Below, one piece after another: positions 6,400-14,682 of a stretch of DNA of 38,887 nt. The position numbers were made by a program, and so were the translations under genes. Position 1 is the first letter of the stretch. Every line of letters starts with the position of its first letter. The DNA is from Candidatus Methylomirabilis sp. (GTDB lineage: Bacteria; Methylomirabilota; Methylomirabilia; Methylomirabilales; Methylomirabilaceae). A model generated the notes under the pieces. It saw only the letters and a program-made list of their open reading frames with translations. It made no database searches and was not told the DNA's origin. The stretch lies in the NCBI RefSeq assembly GCF_028716865.1, contig NZ_JAQUOY010000025.1, positions 1 through 38,887 of the forward strand. The letters run 5' to 3'.

Positions 6400-7518
6400 A
6401 TGGTCATCGGAGTTCCGAAAGAGATCAAAGAAGCTGAGAGCCGGGTAGCGATCATACCGGCCGGCGTGCAGGCCCTGCGGGCGCATGGTCACCGGGTTCT
6501 AGTCCAGCGAGGGGCGGGGGTCGGCTCGGGCTTGCCGGACGAGGCTTATGCCAGGGCAGGGGCGGAGTTGGTGGACGATCCGAGCACGATCTATGGTGGG
6601 GCTGATCTCATCTACAAGGTTAAGGAACCCATCCCTCCAGAGTGCGAGATGCTCCGGGAAGGTCAGGTGCTGTTTACCTTCCTGCATCTGGCGCCCGCGC
6701 CTGAACTCACCAAGCGGCTGCTTGCGCGGCGGGTGGTAGCGGTGGCCTATGAGACTGTGCAGACGCCGGACGGCCGAAAGCCGTTGCTCGAACCGATGAG
6801 CGAGATCGCAGGACGGATGGCCGTCCACATCGGAGCGCACTATCTGGCCACCCCGCATGGCGGGCGGGGTGTACTGATCGGCGGAGTGCCCGGGGTTCCC
6901 CCCGCCACCGTGGTGATCCTGGGTGGCGGAACCGTCGGAGCTAATGCCGCGAAGGTGGCGGCGGGTATGGGCGCCTGGGTCTATCTGTTGGACGTGGACC
7001 AGGCCCGCATGCGCTACCTTGACGAGATCCTTCCCGAGAATGTGACGACCCTCATTTCAAATTCGATGAGCATCGAGGAGTGCGTGCGGCGGGCCGACAT
7101 CCTGATCGGTGCCGTCTACATTTCCGGGGCCAGGGCCCCGAAGCTGGTGACCAGAGAGATGGTCACGCTCATGAAGCCGGGATCGGTCATCGTCGATGTA
7201 GCCATCGACCAGGGCGGCTGCATCGAGACCAGTCGCTCCACCTCTCATAGCGATCCCGTCTATGTCGTGGACGGTATCTTGCACTACTGTGTCGCCAACA
7301 TGCCCGGCGCCTTCGCCAGGACCTCGACCTTTGCCCTCACCAACGTCACCCTTCCCTACGCGCTCCGGCTCGCCGACAGCGGGTGGCGCCGGGCCGTCCT
7401 GGAGTGCCCGCAGCTGTCGCTGGGATTGAACATCGCGCTCGGGCACGTCACCCATCCCGCTGTGGCCGACGCGCATGGCCTGGCCTACCTGCCGCCCCTG
7501 GAAGCGGCGAAGGCTTAG
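6400..7518 (+). CDS. ald: Alanine dehydrogenase
   Basis: This 372-residue enzyme reversibly converts L-alanine, NAD+ and water to pyruvate, ammonia and NADH. It begins with the family pattern MVIGVPKEIKEAESRVA. The catalytic lysine is K75 in YKVKEP and the catalytic histidine H96 in TFLHLAP. The Rossmann nucleotide site is VVILGGGTVGANAAKVAAGM followed by the ribose-binding aspartate in LLDVD. Length equals the usual 370. The open frame extends upstream to 6313, but only the ATG at 6400 gives the conserved N-terminus, with GGAG a few bases before it. It sits about 100 bases after the phosphatase gene and 24 bases before the methyltransferase gene. Confidence 0.95.
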   Translation: MVIGVPKEIKEAESRVAIIPAGVQALRAHGHRVLVQRGAGVGSGLPDEAYARAGAELVDDPSTIYGGADLIYKVKEPIPPECEMLREGQVLFTFLHLAPAPELTKRLLARRVVAVAYETVQTPDGRKPLLEPMSEIAGRMAVHIGAHYLATPHGGRGVLIGGVPGVPPATVVILGGGTVGANAAKVAAGMGAWVYLLDVDQARMRYLDEILPENVTTLISNSMSIEECVRRADILIGAVYISGARAPKLVTREMVTLMKPGSVIVDVAIDQGGCIETSRSTSHSDPVYVVDGILHYCVANMPGAFARTSTFALTNVTLPYALRLADSGWRRAVLECPQLSLGLNIALGHVTHPAVADAHGLAYLPPLEAAKA

Positions 7519-7542
7519 CGCGGGGCGATCACCCTTCCGTCT

Positions 7543-8349
7543 ATGACCCTCCAGACAAACCGGTCCGATGTGGGCTCCCATGTGGCGGCTGTCTATAACG
7601 CCATGCTGGCGGAGTACGACCAGATCGAGGACCAGTTTTATTTCGCCGAATGTTATCAGGTATACAGAGAAACGGTCGAACGGATCATCTGCGAGAAGCC
7701 GGACGGGATGGCGCTGGACCTTGGGTGCGGGACGGGGAAACAGACGGTCCTGCTGGCGCGGCGGGCCGGGCGGGTGGTCGGAATCGACATCTCGGATCAG
7801 ATGATCGAGGCGGCGCGGCGACGGTGCAATGGCCGGCCGAACGTCAGCCTTGTGACCGGCGACATCACGAAACTGCCGTTCGAAGATGGATGCGTCCAGG
7901 CCATGGTGGCCTATGGCGATGTCATCGGCCACAACTTCACGGCGGTTGATGTGGTACTGCGAGAGATGGTGCGAGTCTGCGCCCCGCGTGGGCTCATTTC
8001 GTTCGAGATCGATTCGAAGTGGTGTCCCGATCTGCTCTACCTGCCGAAGGAGCTGTGGCAGGCCGTGACGACTCGGGGCGGGCACCTGCGGGAGTGGAAA
8101 GAGATGCAGTTTAAGACCTTCACCTGGCCGGAGCTAACACGCCTCCTGCAGGCGCACGGGCTCAGGCTGGTGGAGGTCCGGAGCATGAACATCCTGACCA
8201 TGCTGTTCCCTCCGTCACTGCTCTTTCGCCGGAGGCAGGAGGCCCATCTTTTCGATGCCCTCTTCCGCCGCGTGATGGCGCTCGATCTGACGCTGGGGAA
8301 GTTCCTGCGGTGCGGCTCCACCAGAATCGTGACGGTGGAGAAGCCGTAA
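7543..8349 (+). CDS. Class I SAM-dependent methyltransferase
   Basis: The 268-residue protein shows the SAM-binding motif I LDLGCGTGK (from residue 58), an acidic residue ending strand 2 (VVGIDIS), and motif III-like GDITKLPF and YGDVIGH. These place it in the Methyltransf_11/25 group. The C-terminal half carries features typical of UbiE/small-molecule methyltransferases but gives no clear substrate. It follows alanine dehydrogenase by 24 bases and may share its transcript. No good ribosome site precedes the ATG, so a start further in (the ATG at 7603) is possible. Confidence 0.85.
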   Translation: MTLQTNRSDVGSHVAAVYNAMLAEYDQIEDQFYFAECYQVYRETVERIICEKPDGMALDLGCGTGKQTVLLARRAGRVVGIDISDQMIEAARRRCNGRPNVSLVTGDITKLPFEDGCVQAMVAYGDVIGHNFTAVDVVLREMVRVCAPRGLISFEIDSKWCPDLLYLPKELWQAVTTRGGHLREWKEMQFKTFTWPELTRLLQAHGLRLVEVRSMNILTMLFPPSLLFRRRQEAHLFDALFRRVMALDLTLGKFLRCGSTRIVTVEKP

Positions 8350-8460
8350 GCGTCGCGGAGTGCGTGGTACCGTGAAGATCTAGGGAGTGCGCGGCGCGGG
8401 GAACGACAACAATCAGTCGTCCTTGTAAGCGGTTGGCTGGTGTGATTCGTTAACCCTCTT

Positions 8461-8784
8461 TCAATGCATATCCAATTGTATTTTGATGGCCTCTTCAATC
8501 CTCCGCATATCTTCTTCTGAGAGAAGGCCGGCACGTTTAAAAAGTCGTACCTTGCTTACAGTCGCCAGTTGATCAGCCATGGCCTTACTTTCCTTACCCT
8601 CAAACATTACCAATGCCTCGCTGGGGTACAGACGATCTGTCTTGCTGGTGAGAGGAACAACCTGAACTCGATTGAGGAACTTATTTGAAGCATCATTACT
8701 GACGATAACCGCAGGGCGCCTCTTTTTGATTTCTCCACTAATGGAAGGATCAAAATTAATCCACCAAACCTCACTCCGTTTCAT
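8461..8784 (-). CDS. MazF/PemK-family toxin (mRNA interferase)
   Basis: The 107-residue protein begins [31 protein letters not shown], the classic MazF/PemK start with the catalytic arginine in the RRPAVIV strand, followed by VVPLTSK. MazF toxins cut single-stranded RNA at short sequence motifs and stop translation. The gene overlaps the upstream antitoxin gene by 14 bases, the usual arrangement for a toxin-antitoxin pair. Length is normal and all core strands are present, so it is probably active. Confidence 0.93.
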   Translation of the reverse strand: MKRSEVWWINFDPSISGEIKKRRPAVIVSNDASNKFLNRVQVVPLTSKTDRLYPSEALVMFEGKESKAMADQLATVSKVRLFKRAGLLSEEDMRRIEEAIKIQLDMH

Positions 8785-9001
8785 GGGCTATGGCTTTGAA
8801 AGTGGTCTCTGCCCATTCCATGGCTTCCTTCTCCCGCTTGTTGTCTTTTGCCATTTGAGCATAGGCCGATTCGAGATTGGGGCGCACTACATGCGGACGC
8901 ACGAGTGCTTCAACAAATTTGCTGATCTTGCGGGGACCTACGGTCTTGTAGAGACCCTTATAAACTTTCTCATCCACAGTTATTGTTAACTTTTTTTGCA
9001 T
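8771..9001 (-). CDS. Antitoxin of the MazEF-type module
   Basis: The 76-residue protein starts [20 protein letters not shown], a ribbon-helix-helix DNA-binding segment, and continues with an acidic helical tail ([21 protein letters not shown]) that would wrap the toxin. GGAGG lies six bases before the ATG. It overlaps the toxin gene by 14 bases. Promoter-proximal palindromes at 9016-9042 are the expected target for autorepression by the antitoxin or the complex. Confidence 0.88.
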   Translation of the reverse strand: MQKKLTITVDEKVYKGLYKTVGPRKISKFVEALVRPHVVRPNLESAYAQMAKDNKREKEAMEWAETTFKAIAHETE

Positions 9002-9015
9002 GAAAATCCTCCGTT

Positions 9016-9042
9016 TACTATACGTGTACTATACGTATAGTA
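9016..9042. promoter_or_regulatory. Operator of the mazEF-like module
   Basis: TACTATACGT (9016-9025) is followed by the perfect 16-base palindrome TACTATACGTATAGTA (9027-9042). The two sites share the half-site TACTATACGT and start 11 bases apart, about one helix turn, as expected for cooperative binding of ribbon-helix-helix dimers. The AT-rich core probably overlaps the promoter of the minus-strand antitoxin gene. Confidence 0.7.
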
Positions 9043-9347
9043 TTTGGAGATGTCAACAACAAAGACCTTTCCAATATCTAAAGAGCATATCAAGATGGTG
9101 GCGAAGACTTGTAAGAATGCTCCAGATCACTGCCTCGTATCGATCGCTCTCGACACTCAAGATCTTCATCTCTCTCCGGCTAACTTAACTATTCATTGAG
9201 CCATCCTAGTCGGCTGCAAACGCGGGCAACTTCCTGAAACTGCTAGGCTACTCGGAACCCCATTGGCCAAAATATCAAACAGTTAGCCGGACGTGCCAAG
9301 AATTTCATGCTTGCCTATGGTCTCAAAGACTTCCGGGGCGATCCGGC
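9043..9347. other. Intergenic stretch, possibly holding a gene tail remnant
   Basis: No intact gene is seen. On the plus strand 9247-9369 reads in one frame as a protein-like tail (RAKNFMLAYGLKDFRGDPAYG) ending at TGA, without a start codon or ribosome site, and it overlaps the 3' end of the lipoprotein gene. It may be a decayed gene end or chance. Confidence 0.3.
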
Positions 9348-10052
9348 TTATGGCGTCGTGCGTATCTGAGGCGCGCGGACCAGCACGTCGTATCGTGGAT
9401 AGTTCTCGTTTTTTGACGGCACAGCGGCGGTTAAGCCGGCCGTCTCCTTGACGGTTGCTGTGACGGACTTCGGCGGTTGTGTCGAGACAAGACCAAAGAC
9501 GTAGGTACTATTCCCATGGCCACCAGAGGCCCCAACGCAGATGGGAGAGTCGAAGCCCAATACGATCGTGTTGCCCAACCCGTGTGCGTGTTCGAGGCCT
9601 ATCCTCCCCGGATCACTGCTCGTGACAACATAGATCAGATCTCCAGCCTTCCCATCGCCATCGTAATCGAGGGTATCGACAATGGGACCGAACTCAAGCG
9701 TCATAGACAGCAGACACGGTATGTGTTTGGTCGCAATGCCATCGACATCAACCATGGTCTCAACGGCTTTTTCAAGATCAATCCGGTACTCATACCCGTA
9801 CAGACCGCTTGCCGGCGTGCCAGGCTTGCCGGCAAAGGTGCGGGACTCGAGAAAAGCCGTTCCCCCAGCCTTCATCGGGATAGGAGTGGTAATACTGTCG
9901 GTGACGGTCACCGTACAGGATGGATCGAAGATGCAGTAGACGGCTGAAGAGCTGACCTTGACGGTCTTGAGATGGATATCGTGCTTCGCGCATCCCGCCA
10001 TGAAGACCACACCCAGCACCACACCGATGAAGACGGGCACCCTTCCGGTCAT
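9348..10052 (-). CDS. Hypothetical lipoprotein
   Basis: From ATG at 10050-10052, with AGGAG seven bases upstream, the 234-residue product begins MTGRVPVFIGVVLGVVFMAGC, a type II signal peptide with the lipidated cysteine at position 21. An upstream in-frame start at 10094 exists but adds a charged leader that would spoil the signal. The mature part is rich in beta-strand-like stretches, contains an EF-hand-like calcium loop DYDGDGKAGD, and holds four cysteines that could form disulfides (VYCIFDPSC near the start, HIPC and PICVG later). I do not recognise a family. It would be anchored in the outer or inner membrane facing the periplasm. Confidence 0.75.
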   Translation of the reverse strand: MTGRVPVFIGVVLGVVFMAGCAKHDIHLKTVKVSSSAVYCIFDPSCTVTVTDSITTPIPMKAGGTAFLESRTFAGKPGTPASGLYGYEYRIDLEKAVETMVDVDGIATKHIPCLLSMTLEFGPIVDTLDYDGDGKAGDLIYVVTSSDPGRIGLEHAHGLGNTIVLGFDSPICVGASGGHGNSTYVFGLVSTQPPKSVTATVKETAGLTAAVPSKNENYPRYDVLVRAPQIRTTP

Positions 10053-10121
10053 TTCTTGCTCCTCATTTCTCCCATGGTTACGCCTGGACGTCACGTATTC
10101 ATCAACTTCTTGACGATCGGC

Positions 10122-10275
10122 TCACAGGCACTCAGCGGTTTCTTCGGTGCAGATTCTACCAAGGGCACTCCCCTGTAGCAAGCTGAAGTCCGACGGCGGA
10201 GGGGCTTCGAACTCCATCCATGCATCGGTTCTCGGATGGAACAGGCCGAGTATCCAGGGGCGTAGGAGGTGGCGC
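10122..10275 (-). pseudogene. Duplicated 3' end of rluD (remnant)
   Basis: Bases 10185-10275 align with the 3' end of the intact rluD gene (13266-13356) at roughly 80% identity by eye; the frame reads GLFHPRTDAWMEFEAPPPSD against GLFHPRTDEWMEFEAPLPPD in RluD. Beyond this the remnant frame runs on to TGA at 10122-10124 with a different tail. It has no start of its own. Together with rluD it brackets the diguanylate cyclase gene, with the two copies 3081 bases apart in the same orientation. Confidence 0.8.
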
Positions 10276-10281
10276 CCGCTG

Positions 10282-12963
10282 TCATGCGGCGATTTCGACG
10301 CGATTTCTGCCTCCCTGTTTCGCGTGATACAATGCCGCGTCCGCCGCTTGAAGCAACAGATCTTCCGTCTCGCCATGCTGCGGCCACATGGCGACGCCAA
10401 GTGAGAGCGTGATCGTATCCAGTTGCGTATTGCCAAAGCGGACCGCGAGCGATTGCACGCCGACACGTAACTGCTCCGCACGATCGCATACGGCGTCCAA
10501 GGACGCGCCGGGCAGAATCAGCGTGAACTCTTCGCCGCCGTATCGACACGCAATATCGTCGCCGCGCACGTGATGCTGCAAGAATTTGCCCAGCGCAGAG
10601 AGGACTGCGTCGCCGGCGTCGTGCCCGTGGGTGTCGTTGAGCTGCTTGAAATGGTCGATGTCCAACATCATCACGCCCAGCGTCGAACCGGTACGTGTGG
10701 CGCGCAGGATTTCGCGCGGCAGCGTCTCGTCCAGATAACGGCGATTGAACAGACCGGTCAACGAATCACGGATCGATTGCTGGCGCAGTGTCTCACGCAG
10801 GCGTAGGTTGCCGAGGGAGAGACTGAGGCTGCTGGCGACGGTCTCCGCCATGGTCAGGAAGGGCTGCTCCGCGATGCTCGTGGTGTCGCGCTCGGAGCGG
10901 TAGAGGTGCAGGATACCCAGCGCCTCGCCGTATGCCAGTAGGGGGAGGCATATCCACTCTCCCCCCTCGGCGGCAGGCGTATGACGGCACAACAGCTCGC
11001 CGCGACCGGCATGCACACAATGGGACTGGCCGCGCTGCAGCGCCCAACAGTCTGCAGACGTGAAGGCGGGGCTCAGGCAAGCCGACAGATCGCCCCATGC
11101 CGACGTCTGTTCCAGGAGGTCACGCGATGGCGAACGCACATACAGCGCGCCCGTGTCGTGATGGAACAGTTGCGGCAGATAGCGTTGCGTGACCCCATGC
11201 GCCTCCTCGATGCTGACGCTGCTTTGGATCAGGTCGGTCATTTCGCGCAGCAGGTGCAGTTCCGTCGTACGACGTTCCAGTTTGCGTACCGAGGCGGTGA
11301 TTTCGGCGTGTGCGTCGCGGAGCGCGACCTCCGCGCGCTTGCGGTCGGTGTTATCGATAGCAATCGAGATAAAGCCCGTTACATTACCTCGCGAATCGCT
11401 CCAGGGCGCAAGCGACAGCGCAACGTCCAGCAGCGTGCCGTCTTTTGTCAGTCGCGTGGTCTCATGGCCGGTGACGACCTCGCCGGCGGCAAGCCGCTCA
11501 CACAACGTATCAAATTCATCGCGCTTGTCGGGTGGAATCCCCGGTGCGGGGCGGTTCAGCACGTCCCGCTCAGTCCAGCCGTACAACCGTTCGGCGTCGA
11601 GACTCCACATCCGCACGACGCCGTTGAAGTTGAGCACCATACCCGCGATAGGCGCGCTGTTGACCAGCCTGCGTAGGGCTCGATTGCTTCCGGCAAGCGT
11701 CTGTTCCAGAGTGACCCGCGCGTCCATCGCGGCGACCAGATTGACGCGCATCTGTTCGAATGCGGCGGCCAATTCGCCGATTTCATCGGCGTATTCCACG
11801 GAGATTGGCTCGTCCAGCTCCTGCCGTCCCAGTCTGTATGTGGCAGCGCGCAGTTGATGGAGCGGCTTCGTGATCGACCGCGATGTTATCCAGCCGATGC
11901 CTGCAGCGACAGCCAACGCCAGGAGACCGATGATGATGAACCGGCGCGTCTGTTCTGCAGCGTACCGCATGTTGTGTTTGTAGGACGCGGTGTAATCCAA
12001 CAGCAGCGCGCCTACGATCTTCCCATCACTGGCCTGGATCGGAACGACTATCTGGCGGATGCCGGCTGGATAGTCTGCGCTTCTTTCAACGAACGTGCGC
12101 ACCACACCATCCTGGATGGTCAGCGCCACCTCATTGCCCTCATCATGCGTATACGTCGTCCCGAGATCTTTTGTGATCACGTCTGCAACAACCCGCTTAC
12201 GCGAGTCCACGATCTCAATGTCCCGCTTCTGCACGCGCGCCAGTCTGTCCACCAACTCCTGCAGGTAAGCCGGTTGGTCAAAAAACAGGCCGGGCGTACC
12301 GGCGTTTTCATCCAGTTCGGCAACGCTCATGGCCAAATAGCGCGCGCTCTGCTCCGCGTCGGCTCTTATGGTCTGCTCAACCGCCCGCGTATACGCGACT
12401 GCGTACCAGATGCTCAACAACGCGAACAACAGCGTTGGCATGACAACACTGAGCGCCAGGCGCGGTACAATCCCGATGCGGCGCCACAGTGGCAGCGCGC
12501 CGGACCGGGGATGGGCGCGCTGAATGCGGGCGGCGTCGAGTTCGCGCCGGACCGCCGCAACCAGGCGCGTCGGCTGATCTTTACGAACATAATCGCGCGC
12601 GCCTGCTCTGATGACCTCAATCGCGGCCTCGTCGGACGCGGTGCCGGACACGAGGATGAACGGAATCGCTTTCCCGGTTAATCGCAGGAGCTTCAGCGCC
12701 GCCATGCCGTCGAAGGTGGGCAGGCGGTAGTCGGAGAGAATAACATCCCAGTCGGCGCGCGCCAGCTCCGCACGCATCTGCTCCGCAGTATCGACACGCA
12801 CGGACGTGACGTCAAAGCCGCCATGCGTCAGCGCGCGCACCAGCAGTTCGGCGTCGACTTGGTCGTCTTCAACGAGCAGAACGCGCAAAGCGGTCGCTTG
12901 GGTCGATTGGGGACGGTGGACGTCCTGATCGGCAGGTGAAGGTGATCGATGTTCCATCTTCAT
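10282..12963 (-). CDS. Membrane diguanylate cyclase with receiver, sensor, HAMP, PAS, GAF and GGDEF domains
   Basis: The 893-residue protein would make cyclic di-GMP. In order: receiver domain about residues 26-140 with phosphoacceptor D78 (LSDYRLP) and acidic pocket VEDD; membrane segment 163-190; periplasmic Cache-like sensor 191-338; membrane segment 340-360; HAMP to about 415; PAS about 430-545; GAF about 575-720; GGDEF domain to the end. The active-site motif is GGEEF (809-813), preceded at the usual distance by the inhibitory RxxD site R800-D803, so product feedback is likely. A receiver placed before a transmembrane sensor is unusual. GGAG is better spaced for the ATG at codon 3 than for the first. 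It lies between duplicated rluD tails, suggesting acquisition as a unit. Confidence 0.93.
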   Translation of the reverse strand: MKMEHRSPSPADQDVHRPQSTQATALRVLLVEDDQVDAELLVRALTHGGFDVTSVRVDTAEQMRAELARADWDVILSDYRLPTFDGMAALKLLRLTGKAIPFILVSGTASDEAAIEVIRAGARDYVRKDQPTRLVAAVRRELDAARIQRAHPRSGALPLWRRIGIVPRLALSVVMPTLLFALLSIWYAVAYTRAVEQTIRADAEQSARYLAMSVAELDENAGTPGLFFDQPAYLQELVDRLARVQKRDIEIVDSRKRVVADVITKDLGTTYTHDEGNEVALTIQDGVVRTFVERSADYPAGIRQIVVPIQASDGKIVGALLLDYTASYKHNMRYAAEQTRRFIIIGLLALAVAAGIGWITSRSITKPLHQLRAATYRLGRQELDEPISVEYADEIGELAAAFEQMRVNLVAAMDARVTLEQTLAGSNRALRRLVNSAPIAGMVLNFNGVVRMWSLDAERLYGWTERDVLNRPAPGIPPDKRDEFDTLCERLAAGEVVTGHETTRLTKDGTLLDVALSLAPWSDSRGNVTGFISIAIDNTDRKRAEVALRDAHAEITASVRKLERRTTELHLLREMTDLIQSSVSIEEAHGVTQRYLPQLFHHDTGALYVRSPSRDLLEQTSAWGDLSACLSPAFTSADCWALQRGQSHCVHAGRGELLCRHTPAAEGGEWICLPLLAYGEALGILHLYRSERDTTSIAEQPFLTMAETVASSLSLSLGNLRLRETLRQQSIRDSLTGLFNRRYLDETLPREILRATRTGSTLGVMMLDIDHFKQLNDTHGHDAGDAVLSALGKFLQHHVRGDDIACRYGGEEFTLILPGASLDAVCDRAEQLRVGVQSLAVRFGNTQLDTITLSLGVAMWPQHGETEDLLLQAADAALYHAKQGGRNRVEIAA

Positions 12964-13238
12964 GACTCCGAACTATTGACCGATTCGGCTCGGATACGTA
13001 GTGCCCGCAATGTTACAGAAATCATTAGCACTTCACATAATATAGTACATTTTATGAAAAAGTGGTCAGCAATGCCGAAAACGGTGATACGATCGCGCAT
13101 GGAAATCGATGGGACAGTATACTGATCAGTAATGGCGCAGGTATCGCAGACTATCGCTTGGCACTGAACGTATTCGGCGGATCTTACCTTTTCGGTATAC
13201 GGTGAATCGGGAAAAGATCTGAGCAGACTGGTGTCGAT

Positions 13239-14168
13239 CTAGGATTCTGCGTGAAGCCGGCTTGTGAGGTCCGGCGGTAGCGGGGCTTCGAACTCCATCC
13301 ATTCATCGGTCCTCGGGTGGAACAGGCCAAGTTTCCAGGCATGCAGGAGGTGCCGCTCTGCCTTAACCCCAACCCCTACTTTTCTTTCTCTTCGTCCCCC
13401 ATACAGCTTATCGCCCACCACCGGGTGGCCGATGGCCGACAGGTGGACCCGGATCTGGTGGGTTCTGCCGGTGTGCGGCCGAAGCTCTAGCAGTGTCAGG
13501 CCGCCGAGTCGCCTTACTACCCGGTAGTTGGTCACCGCTTCTCGGCCTTTGCGTGTACGCACGGCCATCCGCTTCCGATCCTGTTCGTGACGACCGATGT
13601 CGGCCACGATTTGACCCTCAGGCTGCTTCACCTCACCATGCACCAGCGCGATGTAGGTCTTCTTGACCCGACGTCCTTTGAATTGGGTAGCGAGTGAGGC
13701 CATGGCCGTGTCAGTTTTGGCCACGACCATCACCCCGGATGTCTCTTTGTCGAGACGGTGAACGATCCCTGGCCGTCGCTCCTCGCCGATCCCGGGGAGA
13801 TCCGGACAGTGATACAGGATGGCGTGGACCAGTGTGCCGGCTTGGTGTCCTGGGGCGGGATGCACGACCAGCCCAGCCGGCTTATTCAGAACCAGAAGGT
13901 CATCGTCTTCGTACAGGATGTCGAGGGGAATCGGTTCGGGGGTGAGGGTGGATGGCTGTGGCGGCGGGATCGAGAGGCTGATCTGCTGGCCCGGGTGGGC
14001 CGTGGCGCTCGCCTTCGGCTGGCGGCCATCGACCAGCACACGGCCGGCTTTGATGAGGCGCTGGATCTGTGATCGTGGGAGCCCTGTCGCGGTAGAGAGG
14101 TAGCGGTCCAGACGCTGGCCGCCGGCCGAGGCATCAGCGACGAGTTCGCGGACCTCATCGCTGCTCAC
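13239..14168 (-). CDS. rluD: 23S rRNA pseudouridine synthase, RluD family
   Basis: The 309-residue enzyme has an N-terminal S4 RNA-binding domain (about residues 18-65: QRLDRYLSTATGLPRSQIQRLIKAGRVLVDG) and a catalytic domain with the RluA-family signature HRLDKETSG, D140 being the nucleophile. RluD-type enzymes modify helix 69 of 23S rRNA. Start is GTG at 14166-14168, overlapping the lspA stop by four bases (GTGA). The lspA-rluD pairing is common in bacteria. The last 90 bases of the gene are found again at 10185-10275. Confidence 0.93.
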   Translation of the reverse strand: MSSDEVRELVADASAGGQRLDRYLSTATGLPRSQIQRLIKAGRVLVDGRQPKASATAHPGQQISLSIPPPQPSTLTPEPIPLDILYEDDDLLVLNKPAGLVVHPAPGHQAGTLVHAILYHCPDLPGIGEERRPGIVHRLDKETSGVMVVAKTDTAMASLATQFKGRRVKKTYIALVHGEVKQPEGQIVADIGRHEQDRKRMAVRTRKGREAVTNYRVVRRLGGLTLLELRPHTGRTHQIRVHLSAIGHPVVGDKLYGGRRERKVGVGVKAERHLLHAWKLGLFHPRTDEWMEFEAPLPPDLTSRLHAES

Positions 14169-14653
14169 GAGGCCGGTCCCCGATGACGCCCCCGACGTTC
14201 ATCAAGGATCATCGTGAGCATCATCAGCGACACGCCGACAGTGATGCCGGAGTCCGCGACATTGAATGCAGGCCAGTGGTACTGGTAGTAGTGGACATCG
14301 ATGAAGTCGACAACCATACCGATTCTCAACCGGTCCAACAGGTTGCCGACAGCACCACCAAGGATCAGGCTCAACCCAAGCGAGGCCAGCGGATGATCGT
14401 CAACTCTGCGATGTTGATAGTACAGAATGAACCCGATAGCCAGGAGAGAGATACCGATGAAGAAAGGGTTGCGAACGCCTGCGGCTTGGGCGGCCAGGAA
14501 GCCGAATGCCGCACCGGGGTTCAGGACATAGACGATTGCAAAGAAATCGGGGATCAGAGGAATGCTATGGCCGAGAGGCATTGCCGCCTGGATCAACAGC
14601 TTTGAGACCTGATCGAGCAGGATAATGGTGAGCACAACAGCGTAGAAACGCAA
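14165..14653 (-). CDS. lspA: Lipoprotein signal peptidase (signal peptidase II)
   Basis: The 162-residue inner-membrane aspartyl protease cleaves prolipoprotein signal peptides ahead of the lipidated cysteine. Four membrane segments are apparent. The conserved blocks LNPGAAFG, GGAVGNLLDR, VVDFIDV and FNVADS are all present; the catalytic pair is D116 in VVDF and D134 in FNVAD. The assigned start is TTG, a few bases behind a TAGAGG that is part of the repeat overlapping the ileS stop. Start confidence is moderate, identity high. It is translated between ileS and rluD. Confidence 0.95.
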   Translation of the reverse strand: MRFYAVVLTIILLDQVSKLLIQAAMPLGHSIPLIPDFFAIVYVLNPGAAFGFLAAQAAGVRNPFFIGISLLAIGFILYYQHRRVDDHPLASLGLSLILGGAVGNLLDRLRIGMVVDFIDVHYYQYHWPAFNVADSGITVGVSLMMLTMILDERRGRHRGPAS

Positions 14654-14654
14654 T

Positions 14655-14682
14655 CCTCTACCCTAAACCCTATACCCTGTCT
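14655..14682. repeat. CCCTAAACCCTATACCCT repeat overlapping the ileS stop codon
   Basis: The plus strand reads TACCCTAAACCCTATACCCT. On the minus strand this codes for the last residues of IleS (TGYRV) and its TAG stop and then supplies the ribosome-site region of lspA. Related copies lie on the other side of ileS at 17483-17571. Confidence 0.65.

Noticed and set aside
9247-9369. Protein-like tail AKNFMLAYGLKDFRGDPAYG
   Set aside because: No start codon or ribosome site, and it overlaps the lipoprotein gene; could be a remnant but cannot be assigned.
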